Assembly (NCBI RefSeq): GCF_016899425.1
Contig: NZ_CP045996.1
Location: forward strand, 558,001-622,000
Reading direction: 5' to 3'
Origin: Burkholderia sp. MS389
GTDB lineage: Bacteria > Pseudomonadota > Gammaproteobacteria > Burkholderiales > Burkholderiaceae
Length of the DNA stretch: 64,000 nt
Shown here one piece after another: positions 1 to 8,909 of this stretch (position 1 is the stretch's first letter; each line of letters begins with the position of its first letter). Position numbers and translations under genes: made by a program. The notes below the pieces were generated by a model. That model ran no database searches and was not told the origin of the DNA. It was given only the letters and a program-made list of their open reading frames with translations.

Positions 1-334
1 CGAGTTCGGCCGCGTGCTGTTCTACTGGAACACGGCGAGCGAGGCCGTGCGCCTCGGCGCACGCACGGCGGTGGTCTGCGACGTGAACGCCGCGGGCGTC
101 GTGAAGCGCGTGCGATCGCTGATGCCGCTGCTGTCGAGCGCGAACGTGTCGGTCAACTACACGCCGTCGAGTTGCGACGTCAACACGTGCTCGTTCGTGA
201 CGGTGAGCGTCACGAACGTCACCGTCAAGACCATGATCCCGTTCATGAACGTCACGCTGAAAATGCCGCCGTTCACGACGACGCTGCCGCGCGAAAGCCT
301 GAATTCCGCGACGGGCGGCTCCGCCTGCAACTAA
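1..334 (+). CDS. TadE-like pilus assembly protein, C-terminal part (5' end outside window)
   Basis: The reading frame is open from base 2 and ends at TAA 332-334. Its first visible residues read EFGRVLFYW, then AVRLGARTAV. This is the end of the hydrophobic segment and the EAxRxGAR motif of TadE/TadF-like minor pseudopilins. The rest is a short Thr/Ser/Val-rich periplasmic tail with a cysteine pair (SSCDVNTC). TadE-type proteins are processed by the TadV prepilin peptidase and help assemble Flp pili. It lies 22 bases upstream of tadZ and is probably in the same operon. The start codon and signal are not visible, so TadE cannot be told apart from TadF or TadG by length. Confidence 0.75.
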   Translation, partial: EFGRVLFYWNTASEAVRLGARTAVVCDVNAAGVVKRVRSLMPLLSSANVSVNYTPSSCDVNTCSFVTVSVTNVTVKTMIPFMNVTLKMPPFTTTLPRESLNSATGGSACN

Positions 335-356
335 TCGACAAGACGAGGCACACGAC

Positions 357-1565
357 ATGATCAATATCCTCGTAGCTTCCGACGATACCGCGCGGCTTTC
401 GCAGATCGCGCGTCTCGTGGCCGACTGCGGACGCTATCGCACGACGCGCGCCACCGGCCGCCCGTCGCAGATCGAACATCGCACCGACGGGCTCGACGCG
501 TTCGACATCCTGCTGGTCGACGGCGCGTCGCTCGAGCCGTTCGAGCTGTCGGCGATCGAGCGCATCTGCCGCGCGCATGCGGGCCTGACCTGCATCCTCG
601 TGACGGCCGACGCATCGCCGCACGTGCTGCTCGATGCGATGCGTGCGGGCGCCCGCGACGTGCTGCAGTGGCCGCTCGATCCGCAGGCGCTCGGCCACGC
701 GCTCGGGCGGGCCGCCGCGCAGAGCACGCGGCGCGATACCGACGACACGCGCATCGTGTCGTTCATGTCGTGCAAGGGCGGCGCCGGCACGAGCTTCGCG
801 GCCAGCAACGTCGCGTTCGAGATCGCCGAGGGCTTCAAGCGTCGCGTGCTGCTGATCGACCTGAACCAGCAGTTCGCCGACGCGGCGTTCCTCGTCAGCG
901 ACGAAACCCCGCCGTCGACGCTGCCGCAGCTATGCGCGCAGATCGAACGGCTCGACAGCGCGTTTCTCGACGCGAGCGTCGCGCACGTGACGGAAAACTT
1001 CCACGTGCTGGCCGGCGCCGGCGACCCGGTCAAGGCCGCCGAGATGCGCGAGGACGCGCTCGAATGGATTCTCGGCGTCGCCGCGCCGCGCTACGACTTC
1101 GTGATCTTCGACGTCGGCGTCGGCATCAACCCGCTGTCGATGGTCGCGCTCGATCGCAGCGACCAGATCCAGCTCGTGCTGCAGCCCGCGATGCCGCACG
1201 TGCGCGCCGGCCGCCGGCTGCTGGAGATCCTCGTGTCGCTCGGCTACTCGACCGACCAGTTGCGGCTGATCGTGAACCGCGCGACGCGCGCGAGCGAGCG
1301 GACCCGCACCGCGCTCGAGGAAGTGCTCGGGCTGCAGGCGGCCTGCACGATTCCCGACGACGCCGACACCGTGCTCGAAGCGATCAACCAGGGCCATCCG
1401 GTGTCGCGGCTCGCGCGCGGCTCGGCGGTCGCACGGGCGTTGCAGGGCCATGCGAAACAACTCGTCGACGGCGAGGTGCGCGCGGGACGCAGCGCGACGC
1501 ACAGCGAGCCGTTGATGTCCCGGCTGTTCGGCCGCAAGGCCACGCCGAAGCTCAAGTCGATGTAA
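357..1565 (+). CDS. tadZ: TadZ/CpaE-like pilus localisation ATPase
   Basis: A 402-residue protein of the MinD/ParA superfamily. It positions Flp/Tad pilus machinery at the pole and sits at the inner face of the membrane. Residues 1-125 look like a degenerate receiver domain. From about residue 133 the ATPase domain begins with the deviant P-loop CKGGAGTS (residues 139-146), followed by VLLIDLNQQFADAAF and a switch-like VIFDVGVG. The length fits CpaE proteins. The start at ATG 357 follows the tadE-like stop by 22 bases. Downstream tadA begins 18 bases after the stop, so co-transcription is likely. Confidence 0.88.
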   Translation: MINILVASDDTARLSQIARLVADCGRYRTTRATGRPSQIEHRTDGLDAFDILLVDGASLEPFELSAIERICRAHAGLTCILVTADASPHVLLDAMRAGARDVLQWPLDPQALGHALGRAAAQSTRRDTDDTRIVSFMSCKGGAGTSFAASNVAFEIAEGFKRRVLLIDLNQQFADAAFLVSDETPPSTLPQLCAQIERLDSAFLDASVAHVTENFHVLAGAGDPVKAAEMREDALEWILGVAAPRYDFVIFDVGVGINPLSMVALDRSDQIQLVLQPAMPHVRAGRRLLEILVSLGYSTDQLRLIVNRATRASERTRTALEEVLGLQAACTIPDDADTVLEAINQGHPVSRLARGSAVARALQGHAKQLVDGEVRAGRSATHSEPLMSRLFGRKATPKLKSM

Positions 1566-1583
1566 TTCTTACGGGGAACCATC

Positions 1584-2951
1584 ATGTCATTGCGCGAACA
1601 GATGTCCTTGCATCGGGCCCAGCCGGCGGCGGCGGGCGGCGAACCGGTCGGCCCGGCGCATTCGTCGGTGCGCGACGCATACCAGAAGCTGCGCCGCGAA
1701 ATTCACCTGGCCGTGCTCGAGCGCGTCGAGCTCGAGCGCCTGTCGCGACTGCATCAGGACCAAGTCCGCATGGAGATCGGCTCGCTGATCGCACGCATCC
1801 TCGACGAGGAAAGGATGCCGGCGAACGACATCGAGCGGCGCCAGCTCGCGATCGACGTGTACGACGAGATGTTCGGCTTCGGCCCGCTCGAAGCGCTGCT
1901 GCGCGACCCCGGCATTTCCGACATCCTCGTGAACACGTACCGGCAGGTCTACGTCGAGCGCTGCGGGCAGCTCGAACTGACCGACGTGACGTTCTACGAC
2001 GATGCGCACCTGATGAAGGTGATCGAGAAGATCGTGTCGCGCGTCGGGCGCCGCATCGACGAATCGAGCCCGATGGTCGACGCGCGGCTGCCGGACGGTT
2101 CGCGCGTGAACGCGATCATCCCGCCGTCCGCGATCGACGGGCCGCTGATGTCGATCCGGCGTTTCGCGGTCAACCCGCTGAAGATGGACGACCTCGTGCG
2201 CTACCACAGCCTGACGCCGCCGATGGCCGAGCTGCTCGACGCGCTGTCGCGCGCGAAGGTGAACGTGCTGGTGTCGGGCGGCACCGGCAGCGGCAAGACG
2301 ACGCTGCTCAACATTCTGTCCGGCTTCATTCCGCGCAACGAGCGGATCGTGACGATCGAGGACGCGGCCGAACTGCAACTGCAGCAGCCGCACGTGCTGC
2401 GGCTCGAAACGCGCCCGCCGAACATCGAGGGCAAGGGCGAGATCACGCAGCGCACGCTGGTGCGCAATGCGCTGCGGATGCGCCCGGACCGGATCATCCT
2501 CGGCGAAGTGCGCGGCGCCGAAGCGCTCGACATGCTCAACGCGATGAACACCGGCCACGAAGGCTCGCTCGCGACGATCCACGCGAACACGCCGCGCGAC
2601 GCGCTGACGCGGCTCGAGAACATGGTCAGCGTGTCCGGCCTGACGCTGCCGCCGAAGACGATGCGCCAGCAGATCGCGTCGGCGATCTCGGTGGTCGTGC
2701 AGGCGGCGCGGCTCACGGACGGCAAGCGCAAGATCATCAGCATCCAGGAACTGACCGGGATGGAAGGCGACATCATCAACATGCAGGAGATCTTCACGTT
2801 CAAGCGCACGGGCGTGGACCGCGACGGCGCGGTGCGCGGCCACTTCTGCGCGACCGGCGTGCGGCCGAAGTTCGTCGAGCGGCTGCAGGCGTTCGGCATC
2901 AACCTGCCGGATTCGCTGTACGACCCGTCCATGCGGTACGAGGCGGACTGA
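1584..2951 (+). CDS. tadA: TadA/CpaF secretion ATPase
   Basis: A 455-residue type II/IV secretion ATPase that powers Flp pilus assembly from the cytoplasmic face. The N-terminal domain spans about residues 60-200. The Walker A motif is GGTGSGKTT with Lys238. The Asp box ([10 protein letters not shown]) follows, then Walker B-type [14 protein letters not shown] at about 301-316 and the His box ([15 protein letters not shown]). All catalytic blocks are intact. A GGGGAACC stretch upstream of ATG 1584 serves as a plausible ribosome site. Its position between tadZ and tadB is the usual Tad order. Confidence 0.95.
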   Translation: MSLREQMSLHRAQPAAAGGEPVGPAHSSVRDAYQKLRREIHLAVLERVELERLSRLHQDQVRMEIGSLIARILDEERMPANDIERRQLAIDVYDEMFGFGPLEALLRDPGISDILVNTYRQVYVERCGQLELTDVTFYDDAHLMKVIEKIVSRVGRRIDESSPMVDARLPDGSRVNAIIPPSAIDGPLMSIRRFAVNPLKMDDLVRYHSLTPPMAELLDALSRAKVNVLVSGGTGSGKTTLLNILSGFIPRNERIVTIEDAAELQLQQPHVLRLETRPPNIEGKGEITQRTLVRNALRMRPDRIILGEVRGAEALDMLNAMNTGHEGSLATIHANTPRDALTRLENMVSVSGLTLPPKTMRQQIASAISVVVQAARLTDGKRKIISIQELTGMEGDIINMQEIFTFKRTGVDRDGAVRGHFCATGVRPKFVERLQAFGINLPDSLYDPSMRYEAD

Positions 2952-2985
2952 CGCCAGGGCGTCCTGTGCTGCCGGGGAGAGGCTC

Positions 2986-3963
2986 ATGAATGCGATCTTT
3001 TACGGTTTTGTGATTCTTACCTTCGTCGCGGTCGTGCTGTCGATCGAAGGCATCTATCAATGGTGGAACGCGCGACACGGCGCCGCCGCGCGCCGGATCG
3101 AATCGCGCATTCGCGCGATGTCGGCCGGCGGCAACGTGCAGCAGGAGCGGCTGTCGATCCTGAAAAAGCGCATGCTCGACGAGTCGAAGCCGTTCGACCG
3201 GCTGCTGCTGCGCCTGCCGCGCGTGCACGCGCTCGATCTCGTGATCCAGCAGTCGGGCCTCGACTGGACGCTGCCGAAGCTGATCACGCTCAGCGCGACG
3301 TTCGCGGCGCTCACGTGGTTCGCGGCGAGTTTCGCGCGAGCGCCGCAGCTCGCCGCGGTGCCGCTCGCGCTGTTCGCCGGGTGGTGGCCGATGATGTACG
3401 TGTTGCGCCGCCGCGCCCGGCGGATGCGCAAGCTCGAACGGCAGTTGCCGGAGATCTGCGACATGATCGCGCGCGCGCTGCGCTCCGGTCATTCGTTCAC
3501 GAGCACGCTCGGGATGGTCGGTGACGAGTTTTCCGAGCCGATGGGCGGCGAATTCCGCGTCACGTTCGACGAGGTCAACTACGGCGTGTCGCTGCACGAC
3601 GCGCTGATGAACCTCGCGACGCGCGTGCCGGTGCAGGACCTGCGCTACTTCGTGATCGCGGTGCTGATCCAGCGCGAGACGGGCGGCAACCTGGCCGAGT
3701 TGCTCGACAGCATCGCCGCGCTGATCCGCGAGCGCTTCAAGCTGTTCGACAAGGTGCGCGTGCTGTCGGCGGAAGGGCGGCTGTCGGCGTGGATTCTCGG
3801 GCTCTTGCCGTTCGGCACCGCGGCGGTGATGGCGCTGCTGAACCGCGAATTCCTGTCGGTGCTCTGGGAGGATCCGGCCGGGATCCGGATGGTCGGCACG
3901 ATGCTGGTGTCGATGCTGTTCGGCCTGTTCTGGATCCGCCGAATCGTGCGCATTCGCGTCTGA
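2986..3963 (+). CDS. tadB: TadB inner-membrane platform protein
   Basis: A 325-residue type II secretion F domain protein. A hydrophobic segment lies at residues 3-22, two more lie at about 95-135, and a terminal pair lies at about 265-320. The cytoplasmic F domain contains QLPEICDMIARALRSG and the ETGGNLAELLDSIA motif typical of GspF/TadB proteins. TadB and TadC form the membrane platform on which TadA acts. A GGGGAGAGGCTC ribosome site precedes ATG 2986. It lies 34 bases after tadA and 36 before tadC. Confidence 0.92.
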   Translation: MNAIFYGFVILTFVAVVLSIEGIYQWWNARHGAAARRIESRIRAMSAGGNVQQERLSILKKRMLDESKPFDRLLLRLPRVHALDLVIQQSGLDWTLPKLITLSATFAALTWFAASFARAPQLAAVPLALFAGWWPMMYVLRRRARRMRKLERQLPEICDMIARALRSGHSFTSTLGMVGDEFSEPMGGEFRVTFDEVNYGVSLHDALMNLATRVPVQDLRYFVIAVLIQRETGGNLAELLDSIAALIRERFKLFDKVRVLSAEGRLSAWILGLLPFGTAAVMALLNREFLSVLWEDPAGIRMVGTMLVSMLFGLFWIRRIVRIRV

Positions 3964-3999
3964 CGCGCGAGCCGAATAACGAACCGTTGCGAGGTTGTC

Positions 4000-4974
4000 A
4001 TGCAAAACCTGAGCGTGGTCCAGGCCGTGATGCTGGGCGGCTTGTTCATCTTCGTGGCCGGCGGCGTGCTCGTCGCGATGCTGCTGTTCGCGCCGCGCGG
4101 CATCCAGCGCCGGCTCCAGCAGGCCGGCGGAACCGGGGCGGGCGGCGTCGCCGGCCCGGGCGACGGCGACGACATGGCGTCGCGCTGGGTCGCGAAGCTG
4201 GTCGAGCTGTCCACGCCGATCTCGAAGCTGTCGGTGCCGAAGGAGGGCTGGGAGAATTCGCCGCTGCGCATCCGGCTGATGAATGCCGGCTGGCGCAACC
4301 AGAGCGCGGCCGCGCTGTATTTCACCGCGAAGACGATACTCGCGCTCGGCCTGCCGTGCGCGGCGCTGCTGGCGCTGATCACGACGTCGCTCGGCGACGA
4401 GCGCGCGGTGCTGTCGCTGATTCTCGTGGCGCTCGCCGGCATCGGCTACTACATCCCGAACATCGTACTGTCGCAGCGGGTCAAGGTGCGCCAGCAGAAG
4501 ATCTTCGAGGATTTCCCGGACGCGCTCGACCTGCTGACGGTGTGCGTCGAGGCGGGGCTCGGGCTCGACGCGGCGCTGATGAAGGTGAGCGAGGAGCTGC
4601 GGTTTCGCAGCGAGGTGGTCGCGAGCGAACTCGATCTGCTGCTGCTCGAGATGCGCTCCGGCTTCACGAAGGAGACGGCGCTGCGCAATCTCGCGCTGCG
4701 CACCGGCGTCGAGGACATCGAATCGTTCTGCGCGATGCTGATCCAGGCGGACCGGTTCGGCACGAGCATCGGCGAATCGCTGCGCGTGCTGTCGGACATG
4801 CTGCGTACGCGGCGCCGGATGCGCGCGGAGGAACGCGCGGCGAAGATCGCGCTGAAGCTGCTGTTTCCGCTGATCTTCTGCATCTTCCCCGCGCTGATGA
4901 TGGTGCTGCTCGGGCCGGCGATGATCCACGTCTATCGCGTGCTGCTGCCCACGTTCGTCGGCGTCGCGCCGTAA
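4000..4974 (+). CDS. tadC: TadC inner-membrane platform protein
   Basis: A 324-residue paralogue of TadB with the same F domain. An N-terminal membrane segment lies at residues 8-30, two segments at about 108-150, the cytoplasmic block FPDALDLLTVCVEAGLGLDAAL and FGTSIGESLRVLSD, and C-terminal membrane segments from about 285. It is the last Tad gene visible. No tadD (TPR lipoprotein), tadF or tadG follows, so the rest must lie upstream of the window or elsewhere. A GTTGCGAGG-like ribosome site precedes ATG 4000. A short GC hairpin overlaps its stop codon. Confidence 0.92.
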   Translation: MQNLSVVQAVMLGGLFIFVAGGVLVAMLLFAPRGIQRRLQQAGGTGAGGVAGPGDGDDMASRWVAKLVELSTPISKLSVPKEGWENSPLRIRLMNAGWRNQSAAALYFTAKTILALGLPCAALLALITTSLGDERAVLSLILVALAGIGYYIPNIVLSQRVKVRQQKIFEDFPDALDLLTVCVEAGLGLDAALMKVSEELRFRSEVVASELDLLLLEMRSGFTKETALRNLALRTGVEDIESFCAMLIQADRFGTSIGESLRVLSDMLRTRRRMRAEERAAKIALKLLFPLIFCIFPALMMVLLGPAMIHVYRVLLPTFVGVAP

Positions 4975-4982
4975 GCGGCGCG
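4965..4982 (+). terminator. GC hairpin over the tadC stop, weak terminator candidate
   Basis: CGCGCCG (4965-4971) pairs with CGGCGCG (4976-4982) around the loop TAAG, which contains the stop codon. No T-tract follows, so this may be a pause or an mRNA 3'-end structure rather than a true intrinsic terminator. The following 260 bases up to 5240 show no convincing gene. Confidence 0.35.
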
Positions 4983-5240
4983 CGGATGCGGCTTCACGCG
5001 CATCGATCCAGGCTCGACGTGCCGGCCCCGGGGCGATTCGGCGGCCGGCGCGGCAACAGGCTTCATGGAGGCTCCCTCCCCAGGCGGCGCCGCGAGACAG
5101 GTCGACCATAGCGGCGTCGATGCATCCTGGACCCATGGTCGATCATGGAACGAGCCGTAGTCCACCGCCTTCACGGCTGCCCCCTGCGGCTAACCGCCGA
5201 GCCGGCGTGCTGCGTATCGGGACGGCCGACGCCCGGTGTA

Positions 5241-6206
5241 TCACTGAAAGTGATGCACGTAGCGCAGCACCATCCGCGTCCCCTGCGGCCGGTTGCGCGC
5301 ATAGGTCTCGAAGTACGCGTTGAACAGCAGGTGATCGTGCGGCGAGAAGCTATACATGGCGCCCGGCCCGATCGCGAACACGGCTTCCCGCGTGCCCGGC
5401 ACGTCCTGCCCGTTGGCCTTCATGTCGGTGGTCTGACGTAGCCAGTAGCCGTTGAGCCCCAGCCGCAGGCCGGGCCGCACTTCGTACTCGGTCGCGAAGT
5501 TCACGTGGATCGCCTGGCCCGCTTGCGTCGACGTCACGTCCGGGCCGAGTGCCGTCGCCGGTTGATGGTTGGTCGCGTTCCACAGATAGTGCAGCCGCCA
5601 CGATACGGTCCATTTCGGCGTGAGCCACAGCGTCGCGGCCCAGTACGGATCGAACGACCAGAAATGGCTGCCCGGATTGATCGCGCGCGCCGGATCGTAC
5701 GCGCCGGTCGGCACGACGAACTGGAATTCGACGCGCTGCGCGAAGCGTGGGCCCTGCGCGCCCATCACCGGGTCGAACTGGACGAACGGGCCGATCAGCA
5801 GATCGCCGAAGCCGGCGCGCGCATTCAGCGCGACGTTGCCGATGCCGTCGTCGGTCCGCGCGGACGCGATCCACGGCAGGATCACGTCGAGGCCCGGATG
5901 CATGCCGGCAAACGTCAGCGGGGACTGATAGACGAGCTGACTCAAGCCCGCGAACAGGTCGATGTCCTGCTTCGGCAGCCCGACCTTGTTGCCTGCATTG
6001 TCGTTGACGCGGCCGGCCGTGTAGTACTGCAGGTACTGCGTGCCGTACCAGCCGGCGCCGGCCGGCGGCATGCCGTCGAGGAAACTGGTCATGCCGAGGT
6101 TGACCGCCGGCAGGTCGGCCGCATGGGCCGGCGTATGACCGGCGAGGCCGCCGAGGCCGGCGAGTGCGAAGCCTGCGGCGACGAGCAGGCGAGAGCCGAT
6201 TTTCAT
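5241..6206 (-). CDS. Outer-membrane channel, phenol-degradation MetA/SphA-like family
   Basis: A 321-residue predicted outer-membrane beta-barrel of the MetA-pathway-of-phenol-degradation family (inferred from pattern). It has an N-terminal signal peptide (MKIGSRLLVAAGFALAG, cleavage near HAADLP). Repeated amphipathic strands follow, such as YWAATLWLTPKWTVSW and LRLGLNGYWLRQTTDMK, and it ends in an aromatic-rich LRYVHHFQ. The ATG at 6206 is chosen because AGAGGTGG precedes it by about 6 bases. It is the last gene of the operon that starts at 10157, which suggests uptake of the aromatic substrate of that operon. Confidence 0.75.
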   Translation of the reverse strand: MKIGSRLLVAAGFALAGLGGLAGHTPAHAADLPAVNLGMTSFLDGMPPAGAGWYGTQYLQYYTAGRVNDNAGNKVGLPKQDIDLFAGLSQLVYQSPLTFAGMHPGLDVILPWIASARTDDGIGNVALNARAGFGDLLIGPFVQFDPVMGAQGPRFAQRVEFQFVVPTGAYDPARAINPGSHFWSFDPYWAATLWLTPKWTVSWRLHYLWNATNHQPATALGPDVTSTQAGQAIHVNFATEYEVRPGLRLGLNGYWLRQTTDMKANGQDVPGTREAVFAIGPGAMYSFSPHDHLLFNAYFETYARNRPQGTRMVLRYVHHFQ

Positions 6207-6243
6207 GTTCACCACCTCTTGGCTATTTGATTGTATGTACTAA

Positions 6244-6771
6244 TTAAATGGAGCGTGAAAGATCGGGATGATCGGCGATCGCGCGATACTGGCCCGCATG
6301 GAACACGAGCGGCGCCTTGCCGAAGGCGTCGAACTGCTCGATCTCGCCGATGAACAGCAGGTGGTCGCCGCCTTCGTAGTGGCCGACGTTGCGGCACACG
6401 AAGCGCGCGCTCGCGCCGTCGAGGCACGGCACGCCGCCGTTCTCCGAATCCGCGTGCGGCACGCCGTCGAACTTGTCGGCGCTGGGCGTCGCGAAGCGGC
6501 GCGACAGGTCGATCTGGTCGTGCGCGAGGATGTTGATCGCGAAGTGGGTCGCCGCGACGAAATCCGGGCGGCTCGGCGCGAGCTTGCGCAGGCTCCACAA
6601 CACGAGCGGCGGATCGAGCGACAGCGACGAGAACGAATTCGCGGTGAGGCCGACCTTGCGCCCGTCGGCAGCGCACGTGGTGATCACGGTGACGCCGGTC
6701 GGGAACTGCCCGAACGCGGCGCGCAACTGCATCGGGTCGAGGGCCGGACGGTCGGTAACGGTCGTGTCCAT
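6244..6771 (-). CDS. Flavin reductase component of a two-component monooxygenase (StyB/IifD-like)
   Basis: A 175-residue flavin reductase of the HpaC/StyB family. It makes reduced FAD/FMN with NAD(P)H and hands it to the neighbouring monooxygenase. Family motifs are FPTGVTVITT near residue 20, GLTANSFSSLSLDPPLVLWSL at about 40-62, and FAINILAHDQ. The C-terminal HYEGGDHLLFIGEIE carries the conserved H-x-D-H-x-x-x-x-G pattern. It starts 5 bases after the monooxygenase stop, which implies translational coupling. The best functional match is the reductase of indole-oxidising clusters. Confidence 0.88.
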   Translation of the reverse strand: MDTTVTDRPALDPMQLRAAFGQFPTGVTVITTCAADGRKVGLTANSFSSLSLDPPLVLWSLRKLAPSRPDFVAATHFAINILAHDQIDLSRRFATPSADKFDGVPHADSENGGVPCLDGASARFVCRNVGHYEGGDHLLFIGEIEQFDAFGKAPLVFHAGQYRAIADHPDLSRSI

Positions 6772-6776
6772 GGCGC

Positions 6777-8015
6777 TCACTCCGCACGCACGCTGTGTTC
6801 GCGGATCAGCGCCGCGCACGCCGACGGTTCGAACCACCACGGCGCGAACCGGCGCGGATCGTCGAAACCGTCGACAATCGTTTTCGCGAGCGACGGCAAC
6901 TGGCCGGCCGCGCCGAGCAGTTCGAGGATGTGCGGCGGCGGCGGGGTGAGCAGCGAGTTGGTCCAGCGCACGACGTGCCGCGCATACGCCCAGTAGCCTT
7001 CGAACGTCTGGTGCATCCAGTCTTCGCCGAACGGTGCGGCACCGCGCGCGACGATCGCGTCGAAATACGCGTTCGCGCATTTCGCGGCGTTGTTCGAGCC
7101 CTGGCCGGTGATCGGATCGTTGACCACCACCGCATCGGCCATCCCGAACACGGTGCGGCCCGACGGCAGCCGGAAGAACGGCTTGCGCACGGTCGGCGCG
7201 AAGCGCCCGGCCAGCGTGCCGTTCGGATCGGTGAGCGCGACGTCGCGGCAGCGCTCGTATTCCCACGGTACGTACTGCTGCAGGAACGACAGGCTGCGGT
7301 CCAGATGCTGCTCGGGCGTCCTCACGTCGGCCCAGCAGTCGAGCGGGCCGCCCGGGATGCCTTCGAACACCATGATTTCGCACGGGCCGGTGGTGGTCAG
7401 CGCGGGAAACACGAAGTACTCGCCGATGCCCGGCAGCAGGTTGAAGCGCACGCGCGAATACGGCTCGCTCGGCGTCATCCCTTTCACGTAGGTCAGCGCC
7501 AGCGCGCGCTGCGGACGATCGAACGGGCTGCGCGCATCGTCGCGTCCGAGCAGGCCGACGATGTCGCCCTTGCCGGCCGCGAGCAGCACGAGATCGTGGC
7601 TGCGGGCCAGTTCCTCGAGTTCGGGCACGCCGATGTCGGCGATGCGCACGTCCGCGCCGCGGCGGCGGACGCCGTCGAGCCAGTCGGCCATCTTCACGCG
7701 CTGGTCGACCGACTGCGCGTAGCGGGTCAGCCGCGACGACCAGTCGATCGCCTTGCGGCCGTGGCCGTCCGGGTGCGGCACCGCGATGCCGATGCCTTCG
7801 ACGGACGGGCATGCTTCCTCCCACGTATTCAGGCCGAGATCGCGCTCGATCTGCAACGACGTGTGAAACATGCACTGGCTCGACATGACCTTGCCGGAGC
7901 GGATCTGCTCCGCGTCGCGGTTGGTCGCGAGCGTGACGTGGTAGCCCTGGTCGAGCAGGGCGAAGGCGAGTTGCAGGCCGGACTGGCCGGCGCCGACGAT
8001 AGCGATGCGTCTCAT
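6777..8015 (-). CDS. FAD-dependent StyA-type monooxygenase (probable indole oxygenase, IifC/IndA-like)
   Basis: A 412-residue flavoprotein monooxygenase of the styrene monooxygenase StyA family (StyA is about 415). GAGQSG at residues 7-12 binds FAD. The family signature ADAVVVNDPITGQGSNNAA lies near residue 330. No NAD(P)H-binding motif is needed because reduced flavin comes from the adjacent reductase. In the iif/ind clusters, as I recall them, this enzyme converts indole towards indole-2,3-dihydrodiol. The ATG at 8015 is preceded by AAGGAA. Context (DLH/SnoaL fusion, SDR, flavin reductase, AraC) favours indole over styrene, since no styrene oxide isomerase is present. Confidence 0.85.
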   Translation of the reverse strand: MRRIAIVGAGQSGLQLAFALLDQGYHVTLATNRDAEQIRSGKVMSSQCMFHTSLQIERDLGLNTWEEACPSVEGIGIAVPHPDGHGRKAIDWSSRLTRYAQSVDQRVKMADWLDGVRRRGADVRIADIGVPELEELARSHDLVLLAAGKGDIVGLLGRDDARSPFDRPQRALALTYVKGMTPSEPYSRVRFNLLPGIGEYFVFPALTTTGPCEIMVFEGIPGGPLDCWADVRTPEQHLDRSLSFLQQYVPWEYERCRDVALTDPNGTLAGRFAPTVRKPFFRLPSGRTVFGMADAVVVNDPITGQGSNNAAKCANAYFDAIVARGAAPFGEDWMHQTFEGYWAYARHVVRWTNSLLTPPPPHILELLGAAGQLPSLAKTIVDGFDDPRRFAPWWFEPSACAALIREHSVRAE

Positions 8016-8079
8016 GGGAAATTCCTTGGTTGGTCGTGTAGCGGCCGTAGTGATCGAGGGAAGCAGCGGCGACGCGCGG

Positions 8080-8868
8080 TCACTCCGCGAGCCGCGGAAT
8101 CGCCGGCACCGCCTGTTCGGGGCCCATCGCGGCATAGCCGCCGTCCACCGCGTAGTCGGCGCCCGTCACGAAGCTCGCCGCGTCGCTGCACAGGAACGTG
8201 ACGACCTGCGCGACTTCCGACGGATCGCCGACGCGGCCGAGCAGGTGGAACGGCGCGGCGACGCGATCGGTCTTCGCACGGTCGCCGTGCGTGAGCTCGT
8301 CCATCACGCGCGACCAGGTCCACCCGGGCGACACCGAGTTGACGCGAATCCGGTCGGGCGCGAGATCCATCGCCATGCTGCGCGTGAGCTGGCGGATGGC
8401 GGCCTTGGAGGTCGGATACAGCCAGCGGCCGGTTTGCGCGCACTGCGCGGAGATCGAGCTGAAATTCACGATCGCGCCGCCGCCGCGCCGCGCCATGTGC
8501 GGATGCACGGCCTTCGCGAGCATCGCCGCCGACACGACGTTGACGTCCATCGCCGCGAGCCAGTCGTTGCGGGTCGCGTGGATGCCGTTGTCGACATAGC
8601 TGCACGCGAGGTTGACGAGCACGTCGATCGCGCCGAATCGTTCGACGATCGTCGCGATCGCGCGCTCGATCGCACGGTCGTCCGTGATGTCGAGCGCGAT
8701 GAACAGCGCCCGTTCGCCGAGCGATGCGGCCACGCGTGCGCCGTTGTCCGCATCGAGATCGAGGATTGCGACGCACGCACCGGCGCGGCTCAGGTCCTGT
8801 GCAACCGCGGCGCCGATCAGCGTGGCGCCGCCGGTGACGAGCGCGACTTTGCCAGCAAGGGCATTCAT
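8080..8868 (-). CDS. Short-chain dehydrogenase (probable indole-2,3-dihydrodiol dehydrogenase, IifB-like)
   Basis: A 262-residue classical SDR. The cofactor loop is TGGATLIG (residues 12-19), with acidic Asp37/Asp39 after beta-2 that favours NAD. The usual NNAG is NLAC. Catalytic residues are Ser137/138, Tyr151 and Lys155 (YPTSK). The PGWTWSRVMDE segment is unusual in the substrate loop. In iif-type clusters the SDR oxidises the dihydrodiol to 3-hydroxyindolin-2-one. It lies between the DLH/SnoaL fusion gene (41 bases upstream) and the monooxygenase gene (64 bases downstream). Confidence 0.83.
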   Translation of the reverse strand: MNALAGKVALVTGGATLIGAAVAQDLSRAGACVAILDLDADNGARVAASLGERALFIALDITDDRAIERAIATIVERFGAIDVLVNLACSYVDNGIHATRNDWLAAMDVNVVSAAMLAKAVHPHMARRGGGAIVNFSSISAQCAQTGRWLYPTSKAAIRQLTRSMAMDLAPDRIRVNSVSPGWTWSRVMDELTHGDRAKTDRVAAPFHLLGRVGDPSEVAQVVTFLCSDAASFVTGADYAVDGGYAAMGPEQAVPAIPRLAE

Positions 8869-8909
8869 GGGGTGTCTCCGGGAATCACGGGGGTGAGGGT
8901 GGGGCCGCG

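Noticed and set aside
668-2989. Long plus-strand open frame overlapping tadZ and tadA in another frame
   Set aside because: Low-complexity Arg/Ala text without motifs. tadZ and tadA explain the region.
5240-5254. ATCACT-gaa-AGTGAT dyad at the end of the barrel gene as a terminator
   Set aside because: The stem is only six pairs, overlaps the stop codon and has no T-tract on the transcribed strand.
5120-5441. Short plus-strand open frames after tadC
   Set aside because: They overlap the well supported barrel gene on the minus strand and show no motif.
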